The translations under genes and the position numbers were made by a program. Source: Salinarimonas sp052380005 (lineage in GTDB: Bacteria; Pseudomonadota; Alphaproteobacteria; Rhizobiales; Beijerinckiaceae). Taken from it: a stretch of DNA of 64,000 nt. Every line of letters begins with the position of its first letter. The first letter of the stretch is position 1. Of this stretch, positions 25,997 through 34,288 are shown piece after piece. The DNA lies in NCBI GenBank assembly GCA_052380005.1, contig JBQTCJ010000001.1; one strand, given 5' to 3'. The notes beneath the pieces are model-generated. The model searched no databases. It saw nothing but the letters and a program-made list of their open reading frames with translations, and was not told the origin of the DNA.

Positions 25997-27386
25997 CACC
26001 TACCTCGACCGGCTCTGGGAGATGCACGTCGTCGACCGGCTGGAGGACGGCGTCGACCTGATCCATGTCGACCGGCATCTCGTCCACGACCTGCACTGCG
26101 CGCTCGCGTTCTCGACGCTGGAGGCTGCGGGGCGGCGGGTCCTGCATCCCGAGCTGACCTTCGCCGTGGCCGATCATCTCGTGTCGACGCGCCCGGGGCG
26201 AACGGGGACGACCGTGCCGCGCGCCGAGGCGCTCCTCGACGACATGGAGCGCTTCACCAGGCGATGGGGCGTGCGGCTGTTCGGGGTCGACGACGGCGAT
26301 CACGGCATCATCCACATCGTCGGCGCCGAGCAGGGCCTCGTGCTCCCGGGGCTGACGGTCCTCGCCTGCGACAGCCATGCCTGCACCGCCGGGGCCCTGG
26401 GCGCCCTCGCATGGGGCATCGGCACCTCCGAGACCGAGCACATCCTCGCCACGCAGACGATCCGGGCGGAGAAGCCGCGCCTGATGCGCGTCGAGCTCGA
26501 CGGCGCCCTGCCGCCGGGGATCGGGGCCAAGGACCTGATCCTCCACCTCATCGGGCGGATCGGCGCCGGGGGCGGGCGCGGCTTCGCCATCGAGTTCGAC
26601 GGGAGCGCATTGCGCGCCCTCTCGGTCGAGGACCGCATGACGCTCTGCAACATGACGATGGAGTGCGGGGCCGAGATCGCGCTGATCCGTCCCGACGATG
26701 CGGTCTTCGCGTATCTGCACGGACGTCCCTACGCGCCGTCCGGTCCACCTTGGGAAGCGGCCCTCACCCACTGGCGGGCGCTGGCGCAGGGGTGCTCGAC
26801 CGATGCCGACCGCCTTGTGCGGATCGACGCCTCGGCGCTGGCGCCGCAGATGACCTGGGGAACGAACCCCGCCCAGGTCATCGGCCTCGACGAGAGCGTC
26901 CCCGACCCCGACGCGTCGCCCGATTCGCGGCAACGCCAGCAGATGCGGCGCGCGCTCGACTACATGGGCCTGCGGGCGGGCGAGCGCCTGGTCGGACTGC
27001 CGATCGAGCACGTCTTCATCGGCTCGTGCACGAATGCGCGCATCGACGACCTGCGGCGCGCGGCGCGGCTCGTCGAGGGTCGCCGGATCGCGGCCGGCGT
27101 CCGCGCCGTCGTCGTCCCGGGCTCGAGGGCGATCCGCGCCAAGGCGGAAGCGGAGGGGCTCGCCGAGATCTTCCTCTCGGCCGGCTTCGAGTGGCACGAG
27201 GCGGGCTGCTCCATGTGCGCCGCCATCAACGGCGACCTCGTCGAGCCGGGCCAGCGCTGCGTCTCGACGTCCAATCGCAATTTCGAGGGGCGGCAGGGCC
27301 TGCGGGCGCGCACCCACCTCGCGAGCCCGGAGCTGGCGGCGGCCGCCGCCGTCGAGGGTCGCATCGTCAACCCCTGGGGGCCCTGA
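25989..27386 (+). CDS. LeuC-like aconitase-superfamily hydro-lyase, large subunit
   Basis: This 465-residue protein matches 3-isopropylmalate dehydratase large subunits in length and fold. The [4Fe-4S] ligands are the cysteine in FIGSCTNARIDDL (about residue 345) and the pair in EAGCSMCAAING (about residue 405). The usual DSHTSTHGA motif is changed to DSHACTAGALGALA, so it is a specialised paralogue rather than the leucine enzyme. With the LeuD-like gene it would dehydrate or hydrate a branched hydroxydicarboxylate. Given the downstream lyase, a dimethylmalate or methylmalate-type substrate is possible (inference). It overlaps the IclR gene by 8 bp. Confidence 0.88.
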   Translation: MADTYLDRLWEMHVVDRLEDGVDLIHVDRHLVHDLHCALAFSTLEAAGRRVLHPELTFAVADHLVSTRPGRTGTTVPRAEALLDDMERFTRRWGVRLFGVDDGDHGIIHIVGAEQGLVLPGLTVLACDSHACTAGALGALAWGIGTSETEHILATQTIRAEKPRLMRVELDGALPPGIGAKDLILHLIGRIGAGGGRGFAIEFDGSALRALSVEDRMTLCNMTMECGAEIALIRPDDAVFAYLHGRPYAPSGPPWEAALTHWRALAQGCSTDADRLVRIDASALAPQMTWGTNPAQVIGLDESVPDPDASPDSRQRQQMRRALDYMGLRAGERLVGLPIEHVFIGSCTNARIDDLRRAARLVEGRRIAAGVRAVVVPGSRAIRAKAEAEGLAEIFLSAGFEWHEAGCSMCAAINGDLVEPGQRCVSTSNRNFEGRQGLRARTHLASPELAAAAAVEGRIVNPWGP

Positions 27387-27388
27387 GC

Positions 27389-28006
27389 ATGCAGCCGTTC
27401 GAGCCCGTCCACGGCGTCGCGCTGCCGATGATGATTCCGGACATCGACACCGACCAGATGATCAACCGCGACTTCCTGATCACCACGGCCCGCAAGGGCC
27501 TGGGGCGCGGCCTGTTCCACGACCTGCGCTATCGCGACGGCCGGGAGGTCGCGGATTTCGTGATGAACCTGCCCTGGTTCCGGGAGCCGCGGGTCCTGAT
27601 CGGCGGGCCCAACTTCGCCAGCGGCTCCTCCCGCGAGCACGCGGTCTGGGCCGTGCAGGATTACGGGATCCGCGCGGTGATCGCGCCGAGCTTCGGCGTG
27701 CACTTCCGCCGCAACGCATTCAAGAACGGGCTTCTCCCGATCGTCCTGCCCGAGCCGGACGTCGCCGCCATGGCGGACGCCGTCCTCGCGAGCCGAGGCG
27801 CGCGTCTCGTGCGCGTCGACCTCGAGACGCAGACGGTGTCGCTCGACGACGGTCCGGTCCATCGCTTCGAGGTCGAGCCCGACGCCAGGACGGCGCTCCT
27901 GCTCGGTCTCGACGAGATCGGCCGCACGCAGCTGCGGCGCACGGCCGTCGAAGCCTTCCAGACGACGGACAGGGCGGCGCGTCCCTGGGTCTACCTCCAT
28001 GCCTGA
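27389..28006 (+). CDS. LeuD-like hydro-lyase, small subunit
   Basis: This 205-residue protein is the swivelling domain of the aconitase superfamily. Landmarks are IPDIDTDQMINRDFLI and GGPNFASGSSREHAVWAVQD, followed by VIAPSFGVHFRRNAFKNG, which are the substrate-binding segments of LeuD. It pairs with the large subunit, whose stop is 2 bp upstream. It overlaps the SDR gene by 8 bp. The size matches leucine-pathway LeuD (about 200), supporting an active heterodimer. Confidence 0.88.
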   Translation: MQPFEPVHGVALPMMIPDIDTDQMINRDFLITTARKGLGRGLFHDLRYRDGREVADFVMNLPWFREPRVLIGGPNFASGSSREHAVWAVQDYGIRAVIAPSFGVHFRRNAFKNGLLPIVLPEPDVAAMADAVLASRGARLVRVDLETQTVSLDDGPVHRFEVEPDARTALLLGLDEIGRTQLRRTAVEAFQTTDRAARPWVYLHA

Positions 28007-28775
28007 CGCGATCTCGGCCTCCCTTCCCCTCACGGGCTCCGTCGCCCTCGTCACCGGCTCCTCGCGCCGGATCGGCCGCGCCATCGCGACCGCGCTCGCG
28101 CGCGCCGGAGCCGACGTGGCGGTTCATGCCCGCTCGAGCCGCGCGGAGGCCGAAGGCACGGCGGCCGAGCTGCGCGCGCTGGGCGTTCGCGCGATCGCCG
28201 TCCTCGGCGACGTCGGCGTGCCCGCCGAGTGCGAGCGAATCGTCGCGGAGACCGTCGCAGGGCTCGGGGCGCTCGACATCCTGGTCAACAACGCATCGAT
28301 GCGCGGCAAGAGCACGCTCGACACGACGACCTACGAGGAGTGGCGGCGCGTCCAGGCCGTGACCCTCGATGCGGCCTTCCTCCTGTGCAAGGCGGCGCTG
28401 CCGCATCTGCGCGCGTCGCCCGCGGGGCGGATCGTCAACATCGGCGGCGCGTCGGCGCACATGGGCGCGTCGAACCACTTGCACGTCATCGCTGCGAAAT
28501 CGGGGCTTCAGGGGCTCACGCGCGCCATGGCGCACGATCTCGGCCCCGACGGCATCACCGTCAACATGGTCTCCCCCGGCCTCATCGAGGACCCCGCCGA
28601 CGATCCGGAGAAGGCGGCTTTCCGCCGGACGATCTACCGGGTCGACAGCCTGCCGCTGCGCCGGCCGGGGCGTCCGGAGGAGATCGGCGAGGCCGTCGCC
28701 ATGATCGCCGATCCCAGGTCGGGATACGTCACGGGGCAGACCATCCACGTCAACGGCGGAGTGCTGATGCCATGA
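27999..28775 (+). CDS. SDR-family protein lacking catalytic Ser and Tyr
   Basis: This 258-residue short-chain dehydrogenase fold has an N-terminal GSSRRIGRAIATAL dinucleotide motif, the LVNNAS segment and a C-terminal GYVTGQTIHVNGG end. The usual Ser-x12-Tyr-x3-Lys is altered. Aligning on NIGGASAHMG and HVIAAKSGLQ, the serine position is Gly (about 150), the tyrosine is Val (about 163), and only Lys about 167 remains. It may catalyse different chemistry or be non-catalytic. It overlaps both neighbours, so it is a stable member of the operon. Confidence 0.85.
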   Translation: MPDAISASLPLTGSVALVTGSSRRIGRAIATALARAGADVAVHARSSRAEAEGTAAELRALGVRAIAVLGDVGVPAECERIVAETVAGLGALDILVNNASMRGKSTLDTTTYEEWRRVQAVTLDAAFLLCKAALPHLRASPAGRIVNIGGASAHMGASNHLHVIAAKSGLQGLTRAMAHDLGPDGITVNMVSPGLIEDPADDPEKAAFRRTIYRVDSLPLRRPGRPEEIGEAVAMIADPRSGYVTGQTIHVNGGVLMP

Positions 28776-30178
28776 GACCCTCGACCGACCCCGGCTCCCT
28801 GTCCGGTCTCGACGGCACGCTCGATCCGCTCACTCGGGCGATCGGCGATCACGTCGCCGGCGCCCTCGATCGCGCGCTCCCGGAGGCGGTCCGTGAGAAG
28901 ACCCGCGACCATCTGATCGACACGATCGCCGCGACGATCTCCGGGACGCGGCTTCCCGCCGGCGAGGCGGCCCTGCGCTACGTGCGCACGCTCGGCGGCC
29001 ATCCGCAGGCGGCGGTCGTCGGATCGGGGGGCTTGCGGACCAGCGTCGTCAACGCGGCGCTCGCGAATGCGATGGCCGCCCACGGCGACGAGACCGACGA
29101 TTTCCACATGGCCTCGATCACGCATCCCGGCTGCGGGGTGGTTCCGGCGGCCATGGCGATCGCCGAGGCCGAAGGACGCTCCGGCGCGGATCTCCTCGCC
29201 GCGATCGCGGTCGGCTACGACATCTGCGGCCGGGTGCCGGTCTCGGTGGACTGCTACCGGCAGTTCAAGGCCGGACGCGGCATGCATGCGCTCGGCGGCA
29301 TGTTCGGGGCGACCGCCGCGGCCGCGGCGCTGATGCGCTTCACGCAGCGTCAGGTGGCCGACGCGATGTCGTTCACCGTGCAGCAGGCCTCCGGCCTCAC
29401 CTGCTGGCGTCGCGACGAGGCTCATATCGAGAAGGCGTTCGACTTCGCCGGCATGCCCGCCCGCAACGGGGTCATGTCGGTGGGCATGGTGGCCTGCGGG
29501 ATGCCGGGCGTTCCCGACGCGATGACCGGCGTCAACGGCCTGTTCCAGGTGAACGCGCCGGCCGGCTTCGACTGGGCCGCGCCCTGGGCCGACCTCGCGA
29601 CGCGGCCGGAAGTGCTGTCGTCGAGCATCAAGAAGTGGTCGGTCGGCTCTCCGGGGCAGGCCGCCCTCGACGCCGTGACCGCGCTGATCGCGGCGCACGA
29701 CCCCGCGCCGGACGAGATCGAGGAGATCGTCATCCACCTCCCCGACGACGTCTCCCACATCGTCGACGAAGGCGGCGCGCCGAACGTGAACATTCGGCAT
29801 CTGGTCGCCGTCTGCCTCGTCGATCGCGGGCTCACCTTCGCCTCGACGCACGACGAGGCCCGGCTCGCCGATCCGTCCGTGGCGGCGCTGCGCGCGCGGG
29901 CGCGGGTCGCGCCGAGCGCGGAGCTCACCGTCGCGCGGCCGCGCCGCCAGGCGATCGTCGAGATCGGCTGCAAGGACGGGCGACGCCTTCGTCACCATGC
30001 CCGCGTCGTGCGCGGCACGCCCGACGATCCGATGTCGCGCGAGGAGGTGCTCGCCAAGGCGCGCGACCTGATCGCCCCGATCACCGGCGCCGAGCGCTGC
30101 GAGGCGATCCTGTCGGCGCTGCAGCGCATCGAGGCCATGCCCGATCTCCGAGAGCTCGCGACCCTGCTGATCGACTGA
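28772..30178 (+). CDS. MmgE/PrpD-family protein
   Basis: This 468-residue protein is of the MmgE/PrpD family, which includes 2-methylcitrate dehydratase, iminodisuccinate epimerase and cis-aconitate decarboxylase. The core runs from DHLIDTIAATISGTRLPAG through the AHGDETDDFHMASITHPGCG active-site segment to LSSSIKKWSVGSPGQAALDA, which holds the family lysine. The length is normal. It overlaps the SDR gene by 4 bp. With the LeuCD-like pair and the lyase, it suggests stepwise processing of a tricarboxylate or branched dicarboxylate. Confidence 0.9.
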   Translation: MRPSTDPGSLSGLDGTLDPLTRAIGDHVAGALDRALPEAVREKTRDHLIDTIAATISGTRLPAGEAALRYVRTLGGHPQAAVVGSGGLRTSVVNAALANAMAAHGDETDDFHMASITHPGCGVVPAAMAIAEAEGRSGADLLAAIAVGYDICGRVPVSVDCYRQFKAGRGMHALGGMFGATAAAAALMRFTQRQVADAMSFTVQQASGLTCWRRDEAHIEKAFDFAGMPARNGVMSVGMVACGMPGVPDAMTGVNGLFQVNAPAGFDWAAPWADLATRPEVLSSSIKKWSVGSPGQAALDAVTALIAAHDPAPDEIEEIVIHLPDDVSHIVDEGGAPNVNIRHLVAVCLVDRGLTFASTHDEARLADPSVAALRARARVAPSAELTVARPRRQAIVEIGCKDGRRLRHHARVVRGTPDDPMSREEVLAKARDLIAPITGAERCEAILSALQRIEAMPDLRELATLLID

Positions 30179-30197
30179 ACCCGAACGATCCGACGAA

Positions 30198-30216
30198 AGG
30201 CCCCGCGAGAGGGCCT
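30198..30216 (+). other. stem-loop before the lyase gene
   Basis: AGGCCC and GGGCCT form a 6-bp stem with a 7-nt loop in the 54-bp gap between MmgE/PrpD and the lyase. There is no T-run, so it may be an mRNA-processing or pausing element rather than a terminator. Confidence 0.35.
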
Positions 30217-30232
30217 CACGGGAGGAAGCAAG

Positions 30233-31111
30233 ATGAAGCCGACCACGCGGATGCGCGCGTTCATCACGGGCGCCACGACGACGGTGCTTCCCGCCGTGGG
30301 CGATCCGTTCGCCGCCAGGCTGGCGGCCGCGGAGGGCTATCGCGGCGTCATGGTCTCGGGCAACGCGACCTCGGCCATGCGTCTCGGCCTCCCCGACGTC
30401 GGCCTGCTCACGATGAGCGAGAACGCCGACACCGTCCGGCGGATCTTCGACGCGACGGGGCTTCCGGTCTTCGCGGACGCCGACACCGGCTACGGCAACG
30501 CGATCTCGGTGCGTCGCACCGTTCGCGAGCTCGAGCGCGCCGGGGCGGCGGCGATCATGATCGAGGACCAGGTCACCCCCAAGCGCTGCGGCATGCTCGC
30601 TGGCAAGGCCGTCGTTCCGCCGGGGGAGATGTGCGACAAGATCCGCTCCGCGGTCGACGCGCGGGTCGATGCCGACCTGGTCGTCGTGGCGCGCACCGAC
30701 GCGCGGGCGATCGAGGGGCTCGACGCCGCGATCGAGCGGGCCCGCGCCTATGCCGAAGCAGGCGCCGACGCGATCTTCGTCGAGGGCCCCCGCGACGTCG
30801 AGGAGGCGCGCGCGCTCATCCGCGCCATCGACCGTCCGCAGCTCTACAACGTCACGCCGAGCGGCTCCGTGCCGCCGCTGACGGTCGAGGCGCTGTCGCG
30901 GCTCGGCTTCAAGCTGATGTCCTTCTCGGTCTACCTCGTCCTCATGGCGATGCCGCCGATGCGCGCCATGCTGCGTCGCCTCGCAGAGACCGGCGACGTC
31001 GCGCGCGCGGTCGAGGGCGCGGCGCCGCTGTCGGAATACCTGGAGCTGCTCGACCTCGACGGCTGGAGCACCCTGCCCCCGGCCGAGGCCGTGGCGGAGG
31101 CGGGGCGATGA
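30233..31111 (+). CDS. isocitrate lyase/PEP mutase-family lyase (module A)
   Basis: This 292-residue TIM-barrel protein is of the ICL/PEPM superfamily, near methylisocitrate lyase and 2,3-dimethylmalate lyase in size. The metal site is FADADTGYGN (about residue 83), and the catalytic loop is TPKRCGMLAGK, with the general-acid Cys at about residue 122. ARTDAR and FVEGPRD complete the site. The loop His of isocitrate lyases (KRCGH) is Met here. It would split a 2-hydroxy-branched dicarboxylate into a keto acid and another carboxylate. GGAGG lies before ATG 30233. Confidence 0.9.
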   Translation: MKPTTRMRAFITGATTTVLPAVGDPFAARLAAAEGYRGVMVSGNATSAMRLGLPDVGLLTMSENADTVRRIFDATGLPVFADADTGYGNAISVRRTVRELERAGAAAIMIEDQVTPKRCGMLAGKAVVPPGEMCDKIRSAVDARVDADLVVVARTDARAIEGLDAAIERARAYAEAGADAIFVEGPRDVEEARALIRAIDRPQLYNVTPSGSVPPLTVEALSRLGFKLMSFSVYLVLMAMPPMRAMLRRLAETGDVARAVEGAAPLSEYLELLDLDGWSTLPPAEAVAEAGR

Positions 31112-31635
31112 GCGACGCGCGTCTCGCCGCACTCGACCGGGCGGGTCCCGTCCTGATCGCGCTCGTCTGCGCCGTGTTCTCGGTCGTCTACGTCGCGGCG
31201 GCCTACCTGGACTCGAGCCGCATCCACAACGTGATCTTCATCATCCCGATGGCCGCCATCACCGGCGTTCTCGCCGGAATCGTCATCGTGCGGGCCGTCC
31301 TCGGGCGCGCGCGAGCCGAGACGCCGGCCGAACCGAGCCCGTCGTCGGAGCCCAAGTCGGAGCCCAAGTCGGAGCCGGCGCCGGAGCCCGGAGAAGCGCC
31401 CGCGCTCGGGCCGCTCGGGATCGCCGCGCTGATGGGGCTTCTCATCGCCTACGCCTTCTCGATCCCGTGGATCGGCTTCGACGTGGCGAGCATCCTCTTC
31501 ATGGCCACCGGGCTCTGGATCCTCGGAGAGCGCCGTCCGCTCTTCGTCGCGGCGCTCTCGCTCGCCTTCGGGCTCGGCGTGACCTGGCTCCTTCTGCACG
31601 GTGCCCGCGTCCCCGCTCACACCCTGCTGCTCTGA
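31108..31635 (+). CDS. tctB: tripartite tricarboxylate transporter, small membrane subunit
   Basis: This 175-residue TctB-family protein has two N-terminal helices (about residues 12-35 and 42-68), then a charged Pro/Glu/Lys linker (about 74-95). Helices follow to the C-terminus. The linker contains a short tandem repeat (SEPK units) encoded by a 12-bp tandem duplication near 31348. It overlaps the lyase gene by 4 bp and lies 10 bp before TctA. It is the small membrane component of a secondary carboxylate importer. Confidence 0.85.
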   Translation: MSDARLAALDRAGPVLIALVCAVFSVVYVAAAYLDSSRIHNVIFIIPMAAITGVLAGIVIVRAVLGRARAETPAEPSPSSEPKSEPKSEPAPEPGEAPALGPLGIAALMGLLIAYAFSIPWIGFDVASILFMATGLWILGERRPLFVAALSLAFGLGVTWLLLHGARVPAHTLLL

Positions 31636-31645
31636 GGACGCCGTC

Positions 31646-33178
31646 ATGGAACTCGTCGACATCGCGGCCCTCGAGCGCGGGCTCGGCCTGCTCTTCTCCA
31701 GCAGGGAAGCATGGCTCGTCCTCGTTCCCGGCCTCTTCATCGGCCTTCTCGGCGGCGCCCTGCCGGGGGTCTCGGGCACGATGACGCTCGCGCTGATGCT
31801 GCCGGCGACGCTCTACATGGATTTCCTGACGGCGGTCCTCTTCCTCACCGCCGTCTTCACCGGCGCCGGCTTCGGCGGGGCCATCCCGGCCATCCTGATC
31901 AACATGCCGGGATCGACGGCCGCGGTCTCCACCGCGTTCGACGGCTTCCCGATGGCTCGCAAGGGCCTGCACAACCAGGCGCTCGGCCTGGGGCTCGCGG
32001 CCTCGACGCTCGGCACGCTGTTCGGCTACGTGCTCCTCTTCCTGCTGATCAATTACGCCTCCACCGCCGTGCTGAAGCTCGGGCCGGTCGAGATGGCGGT
32101 CGTCGCACTGTGGGGCGTGACGATGATCGCGGCCCTGCGCGGCGGCAACGTCGAGCGCAGCCTCCTCGCGGGCGTGTTCGGGCTCCTGATCGGGACGATC
32201 GGCATCGGCCCGACGGGACGCATGCGCGGCACGTTCGGGTTTCCCGAGCTGATCGACGGCATCCCCGTCGTTCCGGCGATGATCGGGCTGCTCGCGACCG
32301 CGGAGCTCTTCAACCTCGCGCGCTCTCGCTACATCGTCCAGCGCGCGGAGGATCGCGTGCTCAGCATCCGCCTGATCGTGCGGGGCTTTCTCGACGTCGC
32401 GACGCATTGGCGGACGCTCGTGCGCGGCTCGGTCATCGGGACGCTCATCGGCGCCATCCCCGGCGTCGGGGCGTCCGTCGCCAACCTGATCTCCTACGCC
32501 TCGGCCAAGCGCGGGGCCCCCGACCCGGCCACGTTCGGCAAGGGAGACCCCAACGGCGTGGTCGCCTCCGAATCGGCCAACAGCAGCTCGGAGGGCGGGG
32601 CGATGGCGACCCTGCTGGCGCTGGGGCTTCCCGGCGGCGGGGGCACGGCCGTCCTGCTCGCGGCCTTCGCCATGCACAACGTCACAGGCGGGCCGCGCTT
32701 CGTGGCGGACAACAAGGACGTGGTCTACGCGATCCTTCTCGCGAACATGGCGCAGGCGCTGCTGCTCATCGTCGTCGGGCTGATCTTCATCCGGCTCGCC
32801 GTCGTCGTGGTCCGCGTCCAGATCCGGCATCTCGTGCCTTGCGTGACGGTCCTCGCGATGGCGGGCAGCTACGCCATCACCGGCAACCTCATGGGACCCT
32901 TCACCCTGGCGGTGTTCTCCATCGTCGGGTGGCTGTTCGCGCGCTACGGCTTCGCGCCCGCCGCCGCCGTGGTGGGCCTGCTTCTCGGCTCGTTCGTCGA
33001 GCGGCAGTTCGTCTTCTCGCATCAGCTGAGCGGCGGCGACATCGCCTTCGTCCTCTCGCGACCCATCGCGATGACGATGCTCGTCCTGCTGCTGCTTTCG
33101 CTCTGCTACCCGTCGCTCGTCTCGATCGTCCGCCGCATGCGGAGCGATCGGGCGGTGGCCGGCCCCAACCGGGACTGA
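31646..33178 (+). CDS. tctA: tripartite tricarboxylate transporter, large membrane subunit
   Basis: This 510-residue protein has about 12 helices of the TctA family. The landmark GGALPGVSGTMTLALMLP near the N-terminus and IPGVGASVANLISYASAKR mid-protein are two conserved re-entrant repeats. LALGLPGGGGTAVLLAAF marks the second half. It forms the ion-coupled channel with TctB and receives substrate from TctC. ATG 31646 is preferred, with GAGG upstream. It probably imports the carboxylate processed by the LeuCD, PrpD and lyase genes. Confidence 0.93.
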   Translation: MELVDIAALERGLGLLFSSREAWLVLVPGLFIGLLGGALPGVSGTMTLALMLPATLYMDFLTAVLFLTAVFTGAGFGGAIPAILINMPGSTAAVSTAFDGFPMARKGLHNQALGLGLAASTLGTLFGYVLLFLLINYASTAVLKLGPVEMAVVALWGVTMIAALRGGNVERSLLAGVFGLLIGTIGIGPTGRMRGTFGFPELIDGIPVVPAMIGLLATAELFNLARSRYIVQRAEDRVLSIRLIVRGFLDVATHWRTLVRGSVIGTLIGAIPGVGASVANLISYASAKRGAPDPATFGKGDPNGVVASESANSSSEGGAMATLLALGLPGGGGTAVLLAAFAMHNVTGGPRFVADNKDVVYAILLANMAQALLLIVVGLIFIRLAVVVVRVQIRHLVPCVTVLAMAGSYAITGNLMGPFTLAVFSIVGWLFARYGFAPAAAVVGLLLGSFVERQFVFSHQLSGGDIAFVLSRPIAMTMLVLLLLSLCYPSLVSIVRRMRSDRAVAGPNRD

Positions 33179-33224
33179 GAACCCGGAAACGATCCCACCC
33201 GGATCCAGACGTGGAGGAACGACG

Positions 33225-34217
33225 ATGAGACATTCCATTCGAACGACGGCAGCCGCGTTCGGCGCGGCCGCCCTGGCGCTGCTCGCGCCGGCCCAGGCCA
33301 GCGCTCAGGACGCCTATCCGAGCCGCGCGATCGAGGTGGCCGCGCCCTACGACGCGGGCGGCGCCACGGACCGCATGGTTCGCCACCTGTCCGGCTTCCT
33401 CGCGGAGGAGCTCGGCGTGCCGGTGAACGTCGTCAACCGTCCCGGCGGCGCGACCTTCAACGGCACGCTCTGGTTCTACAACCAGGAGCCCGACGGCTAC
33501 ACAGTCCTGTTCCTGCCGCCGACGCCGTACATGGTCAACCACATCGAGGTGATGGGCGCTCCCTATACGCTCGACGACTTCGTCTTCGTCAATGCGCAGG
33601 AGGTCGCGCAGTCGCTGATGGTCGTGCCCAAGGACAGCACGATTCAGTCCCTGGACGACGTCATCGCCGCAATGCGCGAGCCCGGCCGGCTGTCGGCCGC
33701 CGTGATCGGCGGCTCGAGCGAGCACATCTCCCTGCTTCTCATGATGGAGAAGCTCGACATCCCGGCGAGCAACATCCGGCTCGTCACCTTCGACGGCGGC
33801 GGGCCGACCCGGACGGCCATCATGGGCGGGCAGGTCGACCTGGGCATGGTGCCCGGCCAGGGGAGCGAGGTGATCTTCGATTCGGTCCGCAAGATCGCGG
33901 TCGTCGCCGAGGAGGCGAACCCGAGCTGGCCGGACGCCGTCCCGATCAACGAGGCGCTGGCGTCGTACGGCGTGGAGCTCCCCATCCTGGATTCCTCGGT
34001 CCGCTCGATGGTGGTGCACGCGGCGTTCGCGGAGCAGCATCCGGACCGTTACCAGGCCTTCGTCGACGCGTACCAGCGCGTCGTGGAGAGCCCGGAGTAC
34101 CAGGAAGCCGCCGCCGCGGGCAACTACGGCCGCGACTGGCGCGGTCCCGAGGCCTCGACCGACATCGTGCGGCGCAACTATCAGCTCCTCTCGGAGTACT
34201 CGCGTCTCCTCGAGTGA
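33225..34217 (+). CDS. tctC: tripartite tricarboxylate transporter binding protein (Bug family)
   Basis: This 330-residue periplasmic binding protein has a Sec signal ending ALLAPAQASAQD. The Bug domain starts at YPSRAIEVAAPYDAGGATDR, and the VNRPGGATFNGTLWFY ligand loop is present. GGAGG lies 7 bp upstream of ATG 33225. Bug proteins bind carboxylates through main-chain contacts with water, so the ligand cannot be read from the sequence. It ends at a strong stem-loop that probably terminates the operon. Confidence 0.92.
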   Translation: MRHSIRTTAAAFGAAALALLAPAQASAQDAYPSRAIEVAAPYDAGGATDRMVRHLSGFLAEELGVPVNVVNRPGGATFNGTLWFYNQEPDGYTVLFLPPTPYMVNHIEVMGAPYTLDDFVFVNAQEVAQSLMVVPKDSTIQSLDDVIAAMREPGRLSAAVIGGSSEHISLLLMMEKLDIPASNIRLVTFDGGGPTRTAIMGGQVDLGMVPGQGSEVIFDSVRKIAVVAEEANPSWPDAVPINEALASYGVELPILDSSVRSMVVHAAFAEQHPDRYQAFVDAYQRVVESPEYQEAAAAGNYGRDWRGPEASTDIVRRNYQLLSEYSRLLE

Positions 34218-34231
34218 GGACGCAGGGACCT

Positions 34232-34257
34232 GACGGGAGCCCCACGGGGCTCCCGTC
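34232..34257 (+). terminator. terminator-like stem-loop after tctC
   Basis: GACGGGAGCCCC and GGGGCTCCCGTC form a perfect 12-base inverted repeat around a 2-nt centre (11 bp with a 4-nt loop). It lies 15 bp after the tctC stop. No T-tract follows, as is common in GC-rich genomes. It also argues that the next gene starts downstream of it. Confidence 0.65.
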
Positions 34258-34288
34258 GCGCGCCCACCCCATAGCGAAAGCCCTCTTC

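Noticed and set aside
23819..25999. 726-codon reverse frame overlapping the oxidoreductase gene
   Set aside because: It reads across the IclR operator and promoter and two genes with strong family matches.
34214..34288. GTG 34214 as start of the AbrB-family gene
   Set aside because: It would place the strong tctC terminator-like hairpin inside the coding region and add a non-conserved hydrophilic N-terminus.
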